A stretch of DNA of 64,000 nucleotides from Azotobacter salinestris (lineage in GTDB: Bacteria; Pseudomonadota; Gammaproteobacteria; Pseudomonadales; Pseudomonadaceae), in contig NZ_CP045302.1 of assembly GCF_009363155.1 (NCBI RefSeq), positions 2,080,001 through 2,144,000 of the forward strand, in the 5' to 3' direction. The notes beneath the pieces were generated by a model. The model did no database searches. It had not been told where the DNA came from and worked only from the letters and a program-made list of their open reading frames with translations. The translations under genes and the position numbers were made by a program. Every line of letters starts with the position of its first letter. Position 1 is the first letter of the stretch. This document shows, in pieces, positions 44,602 through 53,547 of the stretch.

Positions 44602-45117
44602 TCAGCGGCCCGCCAGGCTGCTCTGCCCGGGTAGATCGCGCCAGGTCAGGTAGACGCGCAGGTCGAACTCGAGCTGGTGGTACCCCGGCAGCATGTGCTC
44701 GCAGAGCTGGTAGAAGGCCTTGTTGTGGTCGAACTCGCGCAGGTGCGCCAGTTCGTGTACCACGATCATGTTGAGGAACTCCGGCGCCGCCTCGCGGAAC
44801 AGCGCGGCCACGCGGATCTCCTTCTTCGCCTTGAGTCTGCCGCCCTGCACCCGCGAGACTGCGGTATGCAGACCGAGGGCGTTGCGCAGCACGTCCAGCT
44901 TGCTGTCGTAGAGCACCTTGTCGATGCCCGGCGCGTTGCGCAGGTACTGCTGCTTGAGGTCCATGGTGTAGGCGTACAGCGCCTTGTCGCTCTGCACGGC
45001 ATGGCGGTCGGGGTAGCGCCTGGCCAGATAGTCGCCCAGGCGCTCCTCGGCGATCAGCCGGCGGACCTGATCCTGCAGATGGGGCGGGTAGGCGGCGAGG
45101 TACTTGAGCGGGGTCAT
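44602..45117 (-). CDS. YgjP-like zinc metallopeptidase
   Basis: 171 residues. The zinc-binding HELAH (His121, Glu122, His125) followed by a third histidine in FDHNKAFYQLCEHMLP matches the YgjP/DUF45 group of M48-like metallopeptidases, often linked to restriction systems or found alone, with few characterised members. No signal peptide or membrane helix, so cytosolic. Start at 45117 follows GGAAGG. The gene is alone; the neighbouring DeoR operon is divergent. Confidence 0.86.
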   Translation of the reverse strand: MTPLKYLAAYPPHLQDQVRRLIAEERLGDYLARRYPDRHAVQSDKALYAYTMDLKQQYLRNAPGIDKVLYDSKLDVLRNALGLHTAVSRVQGGRLKAKKEIRVAALFREAAPEFLNMIVVHELAHLREFDHNKAFYQLCEHMLPGYHQLEFDLRVYLTWRDLPGQSSLAGR

Positions 45118-45310
45118 GCTGGAGCCTTCCTCGATTGCACAGGCGATGCGGCAAGAGCGCCTTCCCGGGCGGCGTCAGCCCCGCAGCCTACCAGCATCCG
45201 GGCCGCAGGCCCATCGGACAGCCGGCCACCACGGCAGGCCCGCCCCTATCCCAATGGCCGGCCGCATCGCCGCCAGCTTCGAGAACGGCTATCCCGATCC
45301 CGGCGACAGA

Positions 45311-45399
45311 TCACTTAAGGACACTTAACAAAGTATTTGACCAAGGCTTTTTTAGCAGAATACGCTTAATATCACTTATAAAAATGCACAATCACTTGA
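45311..45399 (+). promoter_or_regulatory. Helically phased TCACTTAA direct repeats before the DeoR gene
   Basis: Five copies of an NCRCTTAAN-type motif occur in an A/T-rich leader: TCACTTAAG (45311), ACACTTAAC (45321), ACGCTTAAT (45362), TCACTTATA (45372) and TCACTTGAA (45392). The CTT cores are spaced 10, 41, 10 and 20 bases, so all lie on nearly the same helix face. The last ends two bases before the ATG. Likely the regulator's own operator. Confidence 0.6.
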
Positions 45400-45400
45400 A

Positions 45401-46180
45401 ATGAATGCCGTGACCCAGGAAGAGCGCCTCGCCGTCATCGTCAACCTGCTGGAGCGCCAGCAGCGCATCACCCTGGATGAGATCTGCCGGCACTTCGGCA
45501 TTTCCCGCGACTCGGCGCGGCGGGACCTGATCAGGCTGACCGAGCAGCCCCGCTTCCAGCGCATCCGCGGCGGCGCCCGCCTGCTCACGGTGGCCAGCGA
45601 ACCGCTGCCCTTCCAGCAGCGTCCACGCAACGGCACCAAGGTCGCACTCGCCAGGCGCACCCTGGAAGTGCTCCAGCCCGGCGCCAGCCTGTACCTGGAC
45701 GCAGGCAGCACGCTGCTGGAACTGGCCCGGCTGCTCGCCGCCCAGCCCCGCCCCTTCACCCTGGTCAGCGCCGCGCTGGATGCCCTGCAGCTGCTGAGCC
45801 AGAACCCGGCACTCGGCCTGCATGTGCTGGGCGGGGAGTTCGATCCGCTGCAGCGCATGATGCTGGGGGCGGAAACCGAACGGCAGCTCGGCCAGTTCCG
45901 CCTGCAGCACGCCGTCATGGGCATCTGCGCCCTGAGCGAGCACGGCCTCAGCGCTCCGACGGCCGCCGAGGCCACTCTGAAACGCCGGGCGATCGCCCAG
46001 TCCGAGCACCTGATCGCAGTCGGCAGCGCCGCCAAGTTCGACACCCAGCAGCTGCACCAGGTCTGCGAGCTGGCCCGGCTGGATTTGCTGGTCTGCGATG
46101 CCATGCCCGCCGGGCCGCTGCGCCAGGCGCTCGCCGACCTCGAGATTCCGATCCTCACCCTGGAGGCCCCCGTTGATTAA
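45401..46180 (+). CDS. DeoR/GlpR family transcriptional regulator
   Basis: 259 residues: N-terminal helix-turn-helix (ITLDEICRHFGISRDSARRD, about 22-41) and the DeoR sensor domain of sugar-phosphate-isomerase fold, with SLYLDAGSTLLELARLL, LGGEFDPLQRMMLG and the late IAVGSAAKF. Such regulators usually respond to a phosphorylated sugar and repress a linked catabolic operon. Its stop overlaps the next gene by 8 bases, so regulator, oxidoreductase and UPF0303 protein form one operon. Five phased repeats lie directly upstream. The effector is unknown. Confidence 0.9.
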   Translation: MNAVTQEERLAVIVNLLERQQRITLDEICRHFGISRDSARRDLIRLTEQPRFQRIRGGARLLTVASEPLPFQQRPRNGTKVALARRTLEVLQPGASLYLDAGSTLLELARLLAAQPRPFTLVSAALDALQLLSQNPALGLHVLGGEFDPLQRMMLGAETERQLGQFRLQHAVMGICALSEHGLSAPTAAEATLKRRAIAQSEHLIAVGSAAKFDTQQLHQVCELARLDLLVCDAMPAGPLRQALADLEIPILTLEAPVD

Positions 46181-47198
46181 GACCGCCGTGATCGGCTACG
46201 GGCTGTCGGCCCGCATCTTCCACCTGCCCTTCATCCACCACCAACCCGAGCTGCAACTGGTGGCCATCAGCAGCAGCCAGGAACAGCTGCGCCAGGATTA
46301 CCCACGGCTGCAGCATTACGCCGATGGCAGCGAGCTGATCGCCCACAGCGATGCCGAGCTGGTGATCATCACCTCGCCGAACCACAGCCACTATCCGCTG
46401 GCCCGGCAGGCCCTGCTGGCCGGCAAGGACGTGCTGGTGGAGAAGCCCTTCGTGGTGACGGCGGCGGAAGGCGAGGAACTGCTGGCCCTGGCCGCACGCC
46501 AGCAGCGGATTCTGGCGGTCTATCACAACCGCCGCTTCGACGGCGACTTCCTGACCCTGCAGCACCTGCTGCGCGGCGGCCAATTGGGCGAGATCCGCCA
46601 TTTCGAATCCCACTTCGACCGCTTCCGCCCGATCCCGCGCGCCCGCTGGCGCGAGCAGGCCGTTCCCGGCGGAGGCATCCTCTACGACCTCGGCCCCCAC
46701 CTGATCGATCAGGCGCTGCTGCTGTTCGGCCCGCCCGAAGCCATTACCGCCCGTTGTCGCCGGTTGCGCGCCGGCGCCGAGGCCACCGACTACTTCCATC
46801 TGCAGCTGCACTATGCGGACAAGGAGGTGGTGCTGCATTCGAGTCCGTTCTGCGCCGCGCCCACCCCGCGCTTCGTGCTGCAGGGCACCCTGGGCAGCTA
46901 CCACAAGTACGGGCTCGATCCGCAGGAGGATGCGCTGCGCGCCGGCGCTGCGCCGGGCGGCCCGGACTGGGGCCTGGAGGCGGAAAGCCAGCATGGCCGC
47001 CTGTACACGGAGCAGGAAGCCTGCACGCTGCCAACCCTGGCCGGCAACTACCAGCTGTTCTACCGGCAACTGGCGCAGGCCTTGCAGCGGCGCCTGCCGC
47101 CGCCGGTGACGCCTGCCGACGCCCTGCTGGGCATCCGCCTGATCGAGCTGGCCTGTCGCAGCTACGAACAGGGCCGCACCCTGGAGGTGAGCCGATGA
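46173..47198 (+). CDS. Gfo/Idh/MocA family NAD(P)-dependent oxidoreductase
   Basis: 341 residues: a Rossmann domain (IKTAVIGYGLSARIFHLPFI; here the core VIGYGLSARIF), the signature VEKPF with Glu90-Lys91-Pro92 and the C-terminal alpha/beta domain with GGGILYDLGPHLIDQ. These enzymes oxidise or reduce polyols, sugars or related compounds. It starts at TTG 46173, because GGAGG lies 8 bases upstream and relatives begin at this point, overlapping the DeoR gene by 8 bases. It closely resembles the YdgJ/YhhX subgroup. Coupled to UPF0303 by an ATGA overlap. Substrate unknown. Confidence 0.88.
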   Translation: MIKTAVIGYGLSARIFHLPFIHHQPELQLVAISSSQEQLRQDYPRLQHYADGSELIAHSDAELVIITSPNHSHYPLARQALLAGKDVLVEKPFVVTAAEGEELLALAARQQRILAVYHNRRFDGDFLTLQHLLRGGQLGEIRHFESHFDRFRPIPRARWREQAVPGGGILYDLGPHLIDQALLLFGPPEAITARCRRLRAGAEATDYFHLQLHYADKEVVLHSSPFCAAPTPRFVLQGTLGSYHKYGLDPQEDALRAGAAPGGPDWGLEAESQHGRLYTEQEACTLPTLAGNYQLFYRQLAQALQRRLPPPVTPADALLGIRLIELACRSYEQGRTLEVSR

Positions 47199-47662
47199 GC
47201 CCGTCCGAGCTGCTGGAGCAGGAGGCGCAGTTGCGCCTGCCCGCCTTCGACCTGAGCGGAGCCTGGCAGCTGGGCCGGCACCTGCACCGGCTCGCGACCG
47301 CCGCCCAGGCCCCGGCCGTGCTGGAGATCCATGCCTACGGGCGCATCGTCTTCAGCGCCGCCCTGCCCGGCTCCAGCGCCGACAACCACGACTGGGTCCG
47401 GCGCAAGCGCAACACGGTGCTGCGCTACGGGCACAGCTCGATATATCTGGGGGAGTACAACCGCAGCAAGGGGCGGGAATTCGAAACCCAGCCCCATATC
47501 GATGCGCGGGAATATGCGGCCCACGGGGGCAGCTTTCCGCTGCGCCTGGGTAACGGGGAGCTGATCGGCGCCCTGACCCTGTCCGGCCTGCCGCAGTGGG
47601 ACGACCACCGGTTGGTGGTGGAGGCGCTGCAGGCCTGGCTGAAGGAAGACCGGCCCGCCTAA
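47195..47662 (+). CDS. UPF0303 (GlcG/HbpS-like) protein
   Basis: 155 residues of the DUF336 fold: FDLSGAWQLGRHLHRLA, NHDWVRRKRNTVLRYGHSS and the late GELIGALTLSGLPQWDDHRLVVEAL. HbpS relatives bind heme and GlcG-type proteins are found in glycolate and sugar operons; UPF0303 members are often linked to Gfo/Idh/MocA genes, as here. The conserved arginine-rich RRKRNTVLR differs from heme-binding sites, so heme binding is not assumed. Last gene of the three-gene operon; a 12-bp stem hairpin follows. Confidence 0.85.
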   Translation: MSPSELLEQEAQLRLPAFDLSGAWQLGRHLHRLATAAQAPAVLEIHAYGRIVFSAALPGSSADNHDWVRRKRNTVLRYGHSSIYLGEYNRSKGREFETQPHIDAREYAAHGGSFPLRLGNGELIGALTLSGLPQWDDHRLVVEALQAWLKEDRPA

Positions 47663-47664
47663 AG

Positions 47665-47693
47665 CACGAGGCCCGCGCGAAGCGGGCCTCGTG
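47665..47693. terminator. Bidirectional hairpin between the DeoR operon and fba
   Basis: CACGAGGCCCGC (47665-47676) and GCGGGCCTCGTG (47682-47693) make a perfect 12-bp stem with a 5-base loop, between convergent genes. There is a weak T-run only; it probably ends transcripts from both sides. Confidence 0.7.
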
Positions 47694-47707
47694 GGACACT
47701 CCGGGGC

Positions 47708-48772
47708 TCAGTTGACCTTGGCGGCCAGTTCGCCCTTGGCATAGCGCTGGAACATGCCTTCCAGGGAGATCGGCTTGATCTTCGAGGCGTGGCCGGCGGT
47801 GCCGAAGGCTTCGTAGCGGGCGATGCAGATGTCGCGCATGGCCTCGACGGTCTTGGCCAGGTACTTGCGCGGGTCGAACTCGCTGGGGTTCTGGCCCATG
47901 AAGCGGCGGATGGCGCCGGTGGAGGCCAGACGCAGGTCGGTGTCGATGTTGACCTTGCGCACGCCGTACTTGATGCCCTCGACGATCTCCTCGACCGGTA
48001 CGCCGTAGGTTTCCTTGATGTCGCCGCCGTATTCGTTGATCACCTTCAGCCAGTCCTGCGGCACCGAGCTGGAGCCGTGCATCACCAGGTGGGTGTCGGG
48101 GATGCGCTTGTGGATTTCCTTGATGCGGTCGATGGCGAGGATGTCGCCGGTCGGCGGCTTGGTGAACTTGTAGGCGCCGTGGCTGGTGCCGATGGCGATG
48201 GCCAGGGCGTCGACCTGGGTTTCCTTCACGAAGCGCGCGGCCTCTTCCGGGTCGGTCAGCATCTGGCTGTGGTCCAGGGTGCCCTCGGCGCCGACGCCGT
48301 CTTCCTCGCCGGCCTGGCCGGTTTCCAGGCTGCCCAGGCAGCCCAGCTCGCCCTCCACGGACACGCCGCAGGCATGGGCGAACGCCACGGTCTGCCGGGT
48401 CACGCGCACGTTGTACTCGTAATCGGCCGGGGTCTTGCCGTCTTCCTTCAGCGAGCCGTCCATCATCACCGAGCTGAAACCGAGCTGGATGGAGCGCTGG
48501 CAGACGTCCGGGCTGGTGCCGTGGTCCTGGTGCATGCACACCGGGATGTGCGGGAACTCCTCGATGGCGGCGAGGATCAGGTGGCGCAGGAAGGGCGCAC
48601 CAGCGTATTTGCGCGCGCCGGCGGAAGCCTGGACGATCACCGGCGAATCGGTCTTGTCGGCCGCTTCCATGATGGCGCGCATCTGCTCGAGGTTGTTGAC
48701 GTTGAAGGCCGGCACGCCGTAGCCGAATTCGGCAGCGTGGTCCAGCAGCTGACGCATGCTGATAAGTGCCAT
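47708..48772 (-). CDS. fba: Fructose-bisphosphate aldolase, class II
   Basis: 354 residues, zinc-dependent Calvin/gluconeogenic-type aldolase. HQDHG (81-85) provides metal and catalytic residues (His81, Asp83, His84), and later GTSHGAYKF and VMHGSSSVP bind the phosphate and second metal. It is the last gene of the series tkt, epd, pgk, fba, all on the minus strand; in Pseudomonas it mainly works in gluconeogenesis because phosphofructokinase is absent. Clean start at 48772 with GGGAGT upstream. Confidence 0.96.
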   Translation of the reverse strand: MALISMRQLLDHAAEFGYGVPAFNVNNLEQMRAIMEAADKTDSPVIVQASAGARKYAGAPFLRHLILAAIEEFPHIPVCMHQDHGTSPDVCQRSIQLGFSSVMMDGSLKEDGKTPADYEYNVRVTRQTVAFAHACGVSVEGELGCLGSLETGQAGEEDGVGAEGTLDHSQMLTDPEEAARFVKETQVDALAIAIGTSHGAYKFTKPPTGDILAIDRIKEIHKRIPDTHLVMHGSSSVPQDWLKVINEYGGDIKETYGVPVEEIVEGIKYGVRKVNIDTDLRLASTGAIRRFMGQNPSEFDPRKYLAKTVEAMRDICIARYEAFGTAGHASKIKPISLEGMFQRYAKGELAAKVN

Positions 48773-48878
48773 CTTTCTACTCCCAGTGATGATCGTTGGA
48801 TCGCTGCCCGGCTGGCCGCGGGGGCACAGCCAGGGTCAAGAATTTCGGATAGCGCGCCCGTAGGAGCGAGCTGATCGT

Positions 48879-48900
48879 TCCCACGCTCCCGCGTGGGAGC
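48879..48900. repeat. CCCACGC/GCGTGGG palindrome between pgk and fba
   Basis: TCCCACGC (48879-48886) pairs with GCGTGGGA (48891-48898); an overlapping GCTCCC/GGGAGC pairing is also possible. It is a common Pseudomonas intergenic element and sits just after the pgk stop, where it could act as a weak terminator. Confidence 0.5.
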
Positions 48901-48916
48901 CATCAAGACACGGGTA

Positions 48917-50077
48917 TTACTTGGCGCGCTCTTCCAGCACCGCCACGGCCGGCAGCACCTTGCCCTCGACGAACTCGAGGAAGGCGCCACCCCCGGTGGA
49001 AATGTAGGAGATTTTCTCGCCCACACCGTACTTGTCGATGGCTGCCAGGGTGTCGCCGCCGCCGGCGATGGAGAAGGCCGGGCTCGCGGCGATGGCCTCG
49101 GCCAGGACCTTGGTGCCGTTGCCGAACTGATCGAACTCGAACACACCGACCGGACCGTTCCACAGGATGGTCCCGGAAGATTTCAGCAGTTCGGCGAACT
49201 GCGCGGCGGTCTGCGGGCCGATGTCGAGGATCATGTCGTCGTCGGCCACCTCGCCGATGGCCTTGACGGTAGCCTCGGCGGACTCGGCAAACTCCTTGGC
49301 GACCACCACGTCCACCGGCAGCGGCACGCTGACCTTGGCGGCGATGGCCTTGGCGGTGTCGACCAGGTCGGCCTCGTAGAGCGACTTGCCGACCTTGTGG
49401 CCGGCCGCGGCGAGGAAGGTGTTGGCGATGCCGCCGCCGACGATCAGCTGGTCGCAGATCTGGCTCAGGGAGTTGAGCACATCGAGCTTGGTGGACACCT
49501 TGGAGCCGGCGACGATGGCGGCCATCGGCCGCTGCGGGTTGTCCAGCGCCTTGCCCAAGGCATCCAGCTCGGCGGCCAGCAAGGGACCTGCGCAGGCGAC
49601 CCTGGCGAACTTGGCGACGCCGTGGGTCGAGCCCTCGGCACGGTGGGCGGTGCCGAAGGCGTCCATCACGAACACGTCGCAGAGCGCGGCGTACTGCTGC
49701 GCCAGCTCATCGCTGTTCTTCTTCTCGCCCTTGTTGAAACGCACGTTCTCGAACAGCACCACCTGACCCGGCTGGATCTCCACGCCGTCGAGGTAGTCCT
49801 TGAGCAGCGGCACCTCGCGGCCGAGGGCCTTGCTCAGGTAGTCGGCGACCGGCTGCATGCTGTTCTCGGCGGAGAACTCGCCCTCGGTCGGGCGGCCCAG
49901 GTGCGAGCAGACCATCACCGCCGCGCCCTTCTCCAGCGCAAGCCGGATGGTCGGCAGCGAGGCGAGGATGCGGGCGTCGCTCTTCACCACGCCGTCCTTC
50001 ACCGGCACGTTGAGGTCTTCGCGGATGAGTACGCGCTTACCCTTGAGGTCGAGGTCGGTCATCTTCAACACGGTCAT
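48917..50077 (-). CDS. pgk: Phosphoglycerate kinase
   Basis: 386 residues, the normal length. The start [20 protein letters not shown], the substrate-binding REDLNVPV and SHLGRPTEG, and the nucleotide-binding [13 protein letters not shown] near the end are complete. It makes ATP from 1,3-bisphosphoglycerate or runs backward in gluconeogenesis. Lies 30 bases after epd and 144 bases before fba on the same strand. Confidence 0.96.
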   Translation of the reverse strand: MTVLKMTDLDLKGKRVLIREDLNVPVKDGVVKSDARILASLPTIRLALEKGAAVMVCSHLGRPTEGEFSAENSMQPVADYLSKALGREVPLLKDYLDGVEIQPGQVVLFENVRFNKGEKKNSDELAQQYAALCDVFVMDAFGTAHRAEGSTHGVAKFARVACAGPLLAAELDALGKALDNPQRPMAAIVAGSKVSTKLDVLNSLSQICDQLIVGGGIANTFLAAAGHKVGKSLYEADLVDTAKAIAAKVSVPLPVDVVVAKEFAESAEATVKAIGEVADDDMILDIGPQTAAQFAELLKSSGTILWNGPVGVFEFDQFGNGTKVLAEAIAASPAFSIAGGGDTLAAIDKYGVGEKISYISTGGGAFLEFVEGKVLPAVAVLEERAK

Positions 50078-50107
50078 GCGGTCGGTCCTTCCCGGAGGCA
50101 GAAAATT

Positions 50108-51154
50108 TTATTGTCGTGCAGCAGCGACGCCCAGCCAGTGGCCGGCGACGTCGAGCATGCGGTTGGCGAAGCCCCACTCGTTGTCGAACCAGGCCAGCAG
50201 GTTGACCAGCCGGGGGCCGGAAACGCGGGTCTGGCTGCCATCGACGATGGCCGAGTGAGGGTCATGATTGAAATCGCAACTGGCGTGGGGCAATTCGGTG
50301 TAGTCCAGCAATCCCTTGAGCGGACCCTGCTCGGCAGCCTGGCGCAGTACGCGGTTGACTTCCTCGGCCGAGGTGTCGCGGGCAGTCTGCAGGGTGATGT
50401 CGAGGCAGGAAACGTTGAGCGTCGGCACGCGCACGGCTTTGGCCTGGATGCGCCCGGAAAGTTCCGGAAGCAGGCGCTCGATGCCGCGGGCCAGCCCGGT
50501 CGACACCGGGATCACCGACTGGAAGGCCGAGCGCGTGCGGCGCAGGTCCTCATGGTGGTAGGCGTCGATGACCGGCTGGTCGTTCATCGCCGAATGGATG
50601 GTGGTGATGGAGATGTATTCCAGACCGATCGACTCGTTCAGCAGTTCGAGCAGCGGCACGCTGCAGTTGGTGGTGCAGGAGGCGTTGGAGACCAGCCGCT
50701 CGGCGCCCGTGAGGCGCTGCTGGTTGACCCCGTAGACGATGGTGGCGTCGACGTCGTGCTCGCTGGCCATCGGCTGGGAGAACAGCACCCGCGGCGCGCC
50801 GGCACGCAGGAAGCGCTCGCCGTCGGCGCGGCTGTGGTAGACGCCGGAACACTCCAGCACCAGGTCGATGCCCAGCGCCGCCCAGTCGACGGCTTCCGGC
50901 GTCGACGCCCGCAGCACCTGCAGGGCGTCGCCGTTCAGGCACAGCCGGTCGCCCTCCACCCGCACCGCGCCGGGGAAGCGCCCATGGGTGGAGTCGAAGC
51001 GGGTCAGGTACTCGATACTCGCCTGGTCGGCCAGGTCGTTGAGCGCGACGATGCGGAACTCCGACGTCGCGCCCCGTTCATAGTGGGCACGCAAAACGCA
51101 GCGGCCGATGCGGCCATAGCCGTTGAGGGCAACGCGGTAGGGAGGGTTGGGCAT
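50108..51154 (-). CDS. epd: Erythrose-4-phosphate dehydrogenase (GapB-type)
   Basis: 348 residues of the glyceraldehyde-3-phosphate dehydrogenase superfamily. NAD-binding VALNGYGRIGRCVLRA and the active-site SNASCTTNC (Cys160) are present. In Pseudomonas this gene before pgk is annotated epd; it oxidises erythrose 4-phosphate to feed pyridoxal phosphate synthesis, though GAPDH activity cannot be excluded. ATG at 51154 is used because the preceding frame is a GC-rich repeat with no family similarity. Confidence 0.9.
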   Translation of the reverse strand: MPNPPYRVALNGYGRIGRCVLRAHYERGATSEFRIVALNDLADQASIEYLTRFDSTHGRFPGAVRVEGDRLCLNGDALQVLRASTPEAVDWAALGIDLVLECSGVYHSRADGERFLRAGAPRVLFSQPMASEHDVDATIVYGVNQQRLTGAERLVSNASCTTNCSVPLLELLNESIGLEYISITTIHSAMNDQPVIDAYHHEDLRRTRSAFQSVIPVSTGLARGIERLLPELSGRIQAKAVRVPTLNVSCLDITLQTARDTSAEEVNRVLRQAAEQGPLKGLLDYTELPHASCDFNHDPHSAIVDGSQTRVSGPRLVNLLAWFDNEWGFANRMLDVAGHWLGVAAARQ

Positions 51155-51181
51155 GAGAGGTCTCGGAGATAGGCGGTTCGC

Positions 51182-51270
51182 GCCCTCTTCCCCGCCGGGG
51201 AGGGGGCCGGGGAGCGGGCGGCGCCGGCCACTCCCTCTCCCCCGCCCCCTCCCCCGCGCAGGGGAGAGGA
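51182..51270. repeat. C/G-rich palindromic repeat between tkt and epd
   Basis: CCTCTCCCC (51234-51242) pairs with GGGGAGAGG (51261-51269), and a second CTTCCCCGCCGGGGAGG palindrome starts at 51187. It is a CTCTCCC-type dispersed element like that at 20260; it contains no gene and may separate tkt from epd expression. Confidence 0.55.
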
Positions 51271-51281
51271 GAGCCGGCACA

Positions 51282-53279
51282 TCAGTCTTCGAGCAATTCC
51301 TCGACGGTGGCCAGCACGTTGTCGAGGGTGAAGCCGAAGTGCTCGAAGAGCGCAGTGGCCGGGGCGGATTCGCCGAAGCTGGTCATGCCGATGATGCGGC
51401 CATCCAGGCCGACATACTTGTACCAGAAGTCGGTATGGGCGGCCTCGATGGCGACCCGGGCACCGACCTCGAGCGGCAGCACGGCCTGCCTCCAGGCGGC
51501 GTCCTGGCGGTCGAACACGCTGGTCGAGGGCATGGAGACCACGCGCACCCGGCGGCCCTGCCCGCTCAGCCTTTCACAGGCCTGCACGGCGAGCGCAACC
51601 TCGGAACCGGTGGCGATGAGGATCAGCTCCGGCGTGCCAGCGCAGTCGCGGAGCACGTAGCCGCCGCGGGCGATATCGGCCAGCCGCTGGGCTTCGCGCG
51701 CCTGATGCGGCAGGCTCTGACGGCTGAACACCAGGGCGCTCGGGCCGTCCTGACGCTCGATGGCGCATTTCCAGGCCACCGCGGCCTCCACCGCGTCGCA
51801 CGGACGCCAGGTGTCGAGGTTCGGCGTGCTGCGCAGGCTGGCCAACTGCTCGACCGGCTGGTGGGTCGGGCCGTCCTCGCCGAGGCCGATGGAGTCGTGG
51901 GTGTAGACGAACAGCACGCGCCGCTTCATCAGCGCGGCCATGCGCACGGCGTTGCAGGCGTACTCCATGAACACCAGGAAGGTGGCGCCGTAGGGAATGA
52001 AGCCACCGTGCAGGGCGATGCCGTTCATGATGGCGCTCATGCCGAACTCGCGCACGCCGTAATACAGGTAGTTGCCGGCGGCATCGTCCGCCTTCACCCC
52101 CTTGCAGCCTTTCCACAGGGTCAGGTTGGAGCCGGCCAGATCCGCCGAGCCGCCGAGGAACTCCGGCAGCAGCGGGCCAAAGGCGTTCAGCGCATTCTGA
52201 CTGGCCTTGCGGCTGGCGATGCTTTCTCCCTTGCCGGCGACCTCGGCGATGTACTCGGCGGCCTTCGCGGCGAAATCGGCGGGCAGCTCGCCCCGGCTGC
52301 GACGCAGGAACTCCGCGGCCAGCTCGGGGAACTCTGCCTGATAGGCGGCGAAGCGCTGGTTCCACTCGGCCTCGCGGGCGGCGCCGACGGCCCGGGCGTC
52401 CCAGGCGGCGTAGATCTCGGCGGGGATCTCGAAGGGCGCGTGCTTCCAGCCCAGCGCGGCACGGGTCAGGGCGACTTCCTCGGCGCCCAGCGCGGCACCG
52501 TGGCACTCCTCCTTGCCCTGCTTGTTCGGCGAGCCGAAGCCGATCACCGTCTTGCAGCAGATCAGGGTCGGCCGGTCGCTCTTGCGCGCGGTCTCGATGG
52601 CGGTCTTGATCTCGTCGGCGTCATGGCCGTCGACATTGCGGATCACCAGCCAGCCGTAAGCCTCGAAGCGCGCCGGGGTGTCGTCGGTGAACCAGCCCTC
52701 GACCTCGCCGTCGATGGAGATGCCGTTGTCGTCGTAGAAGGCGATCAGCTTGTTCAGCCCCAGGGTGCCGGCCAGCGAGCAGACTTCGTGGGAGATGCCC
52801 TCCATCAGGCAGCCGTCGCCGAGGAACACGTAGGTGTGGTGATCGACGATGCGGTGGCCGGGCCGATTGAACTGCGCGGCCAGCACCTTTTCCGCCACGG
52901 CCATGCCGACGGCGTTGGCCAGCCCCTGGCCGAGCGGGCCGGTGGTGGTCTCGACGCCGGCGGTGTAGCCGTACTCCGGGTGGCCCGGGGTGCGACTGCC
53001 GAGTTGGCGGAAGTTCTTCAAGTCGTCGATGGAGAGGTCGTAGCCGGTCAGGTGCAGCAGCGAATAGATCAGCATCGAGCCATGGCCGTTGGACAGCACG
53101 AAGCGGTCGCGGTCCGCCCACTGCGGGTTGCCCGGGTTGTGGCTGAGATAGTCGCGCCACAGCACTTCGGCGATATCCGCCATGCCCATGGGGGCGCCGG
53201 GGTGGCCGCTGTTGGCTTTCTGCACGGCATCCATGCTGAGGGCACGAATGGCATTGGCACGCTCACGACGGCTGGGCAT
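51282..53279 (-). CDS. tkt: Transketolase
   Basis: 665 residues; thiamine-diphosphate enzyme moving two-carbon units in the pentose phosphate pathway. Visible are the N-terminal [20 protein letters not shown], the ThDP motif GDGCLMEG(I/V)-like [12 protein letters not shown], and MRMAAL-adjacent [19 protein letters not shown]. Start at 53279 ([14 protein letters not shown]) follows GGAGAT. First gene of the tkt-epd-pgk-fba series and divergent from the ArsR-methyltransferase gene, as in other Pseudomonas. Confidence 0.96.
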   Translation of the reverse strand: MPSRRERANAIRALSMDAVQKANSGHPGAPMGMADIAEVLWRDYLSHNPGNPQWADRDRFVLSNGHGSMLIYSLLHLTGYDLSIDDLKNFRQLGSRTPGHPEYGYTAGVETTTGPLGQGLANAVGMAVAEKVLAAQFNRPGHRIVDHHTYVFLGDGCLMEGISHEVCSLAGTLGLNKLIAFYDDNGISIDGEVEGWFTDDTPARFEAYGWLVIRNVDGHDADEIKTAIETARKSDRPTLICCKTVIGFGSPNKQGKEECHGAALGAEEVALTRAALGWKHAPFEIPAEIYAAWDARAVGAAREAEWNQRFAAYQAEFPELAAEFLRRSRGELPADFAAKAAEYIAEVAGKGESIASRKASQNALNAFGPLLPEFLGGSADLAGSNLTLWKGCKGVKADDAAGNYLYYGVREFGMSAIMNGIALHGGFIPYGATFLVFMEYACNAVRMAALMKRRVLFVYTHDSIGLGEDGPTHQPVEQLASLRSTPNLDTWRPCDAVEAAVAWKCAIERQDGPSALVFSRQSLPHQAREAQRLADIARGGYVLRDCAGTPELILIATGSEVALAVQACERLSGQGRRVRVVSMPSTSVFDRQDAAWRQAVLPLEVGARVAIEAAHTDFWYKYVGLDGRIIGMTSFGESAPATALFEHFGFTLDNVLATVEELLED

Positions 53280-53486
53280 CGCTGGATCTCCTGCGGGGGG
53301 TACTGAATCGAAAAAGTCGGCTATTTTCGCCCAGCCGCACGGGCAGCGGCAATCGCAGATGGTCGAAGTGGCCGCAACCGGCCAGATTAGCAACCTGTAG
53401 CGGAGCTGCACCCTTGCCTGCGGGCATTCCCGACCAAGCGCAGCGGAGCTCGCCGCCCTGGCGCGCACGCTCTGCGGCAAGGCCAA

Positions 53487-53504
53487 TATCAAAACTTTTT
53501 GATA
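53487..53504. promoter_or_regulatory. Perfect palindrome, likely ArsR-type operator
   Basis: TATCAAAA, two central bases CT, then TTTTGATA form an 18-bp perfect palindrome, 43 bases before the ArsR-methyltransferase ATG and between it and the divergent tkt. Position and symmetry fit an operator for that regulator. Confidence 0.6.
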
Positions 53505-53547
53505 CAGCCTTGCTGGGCGAAAATCGACCGACTAGACTGCCGGCCCC

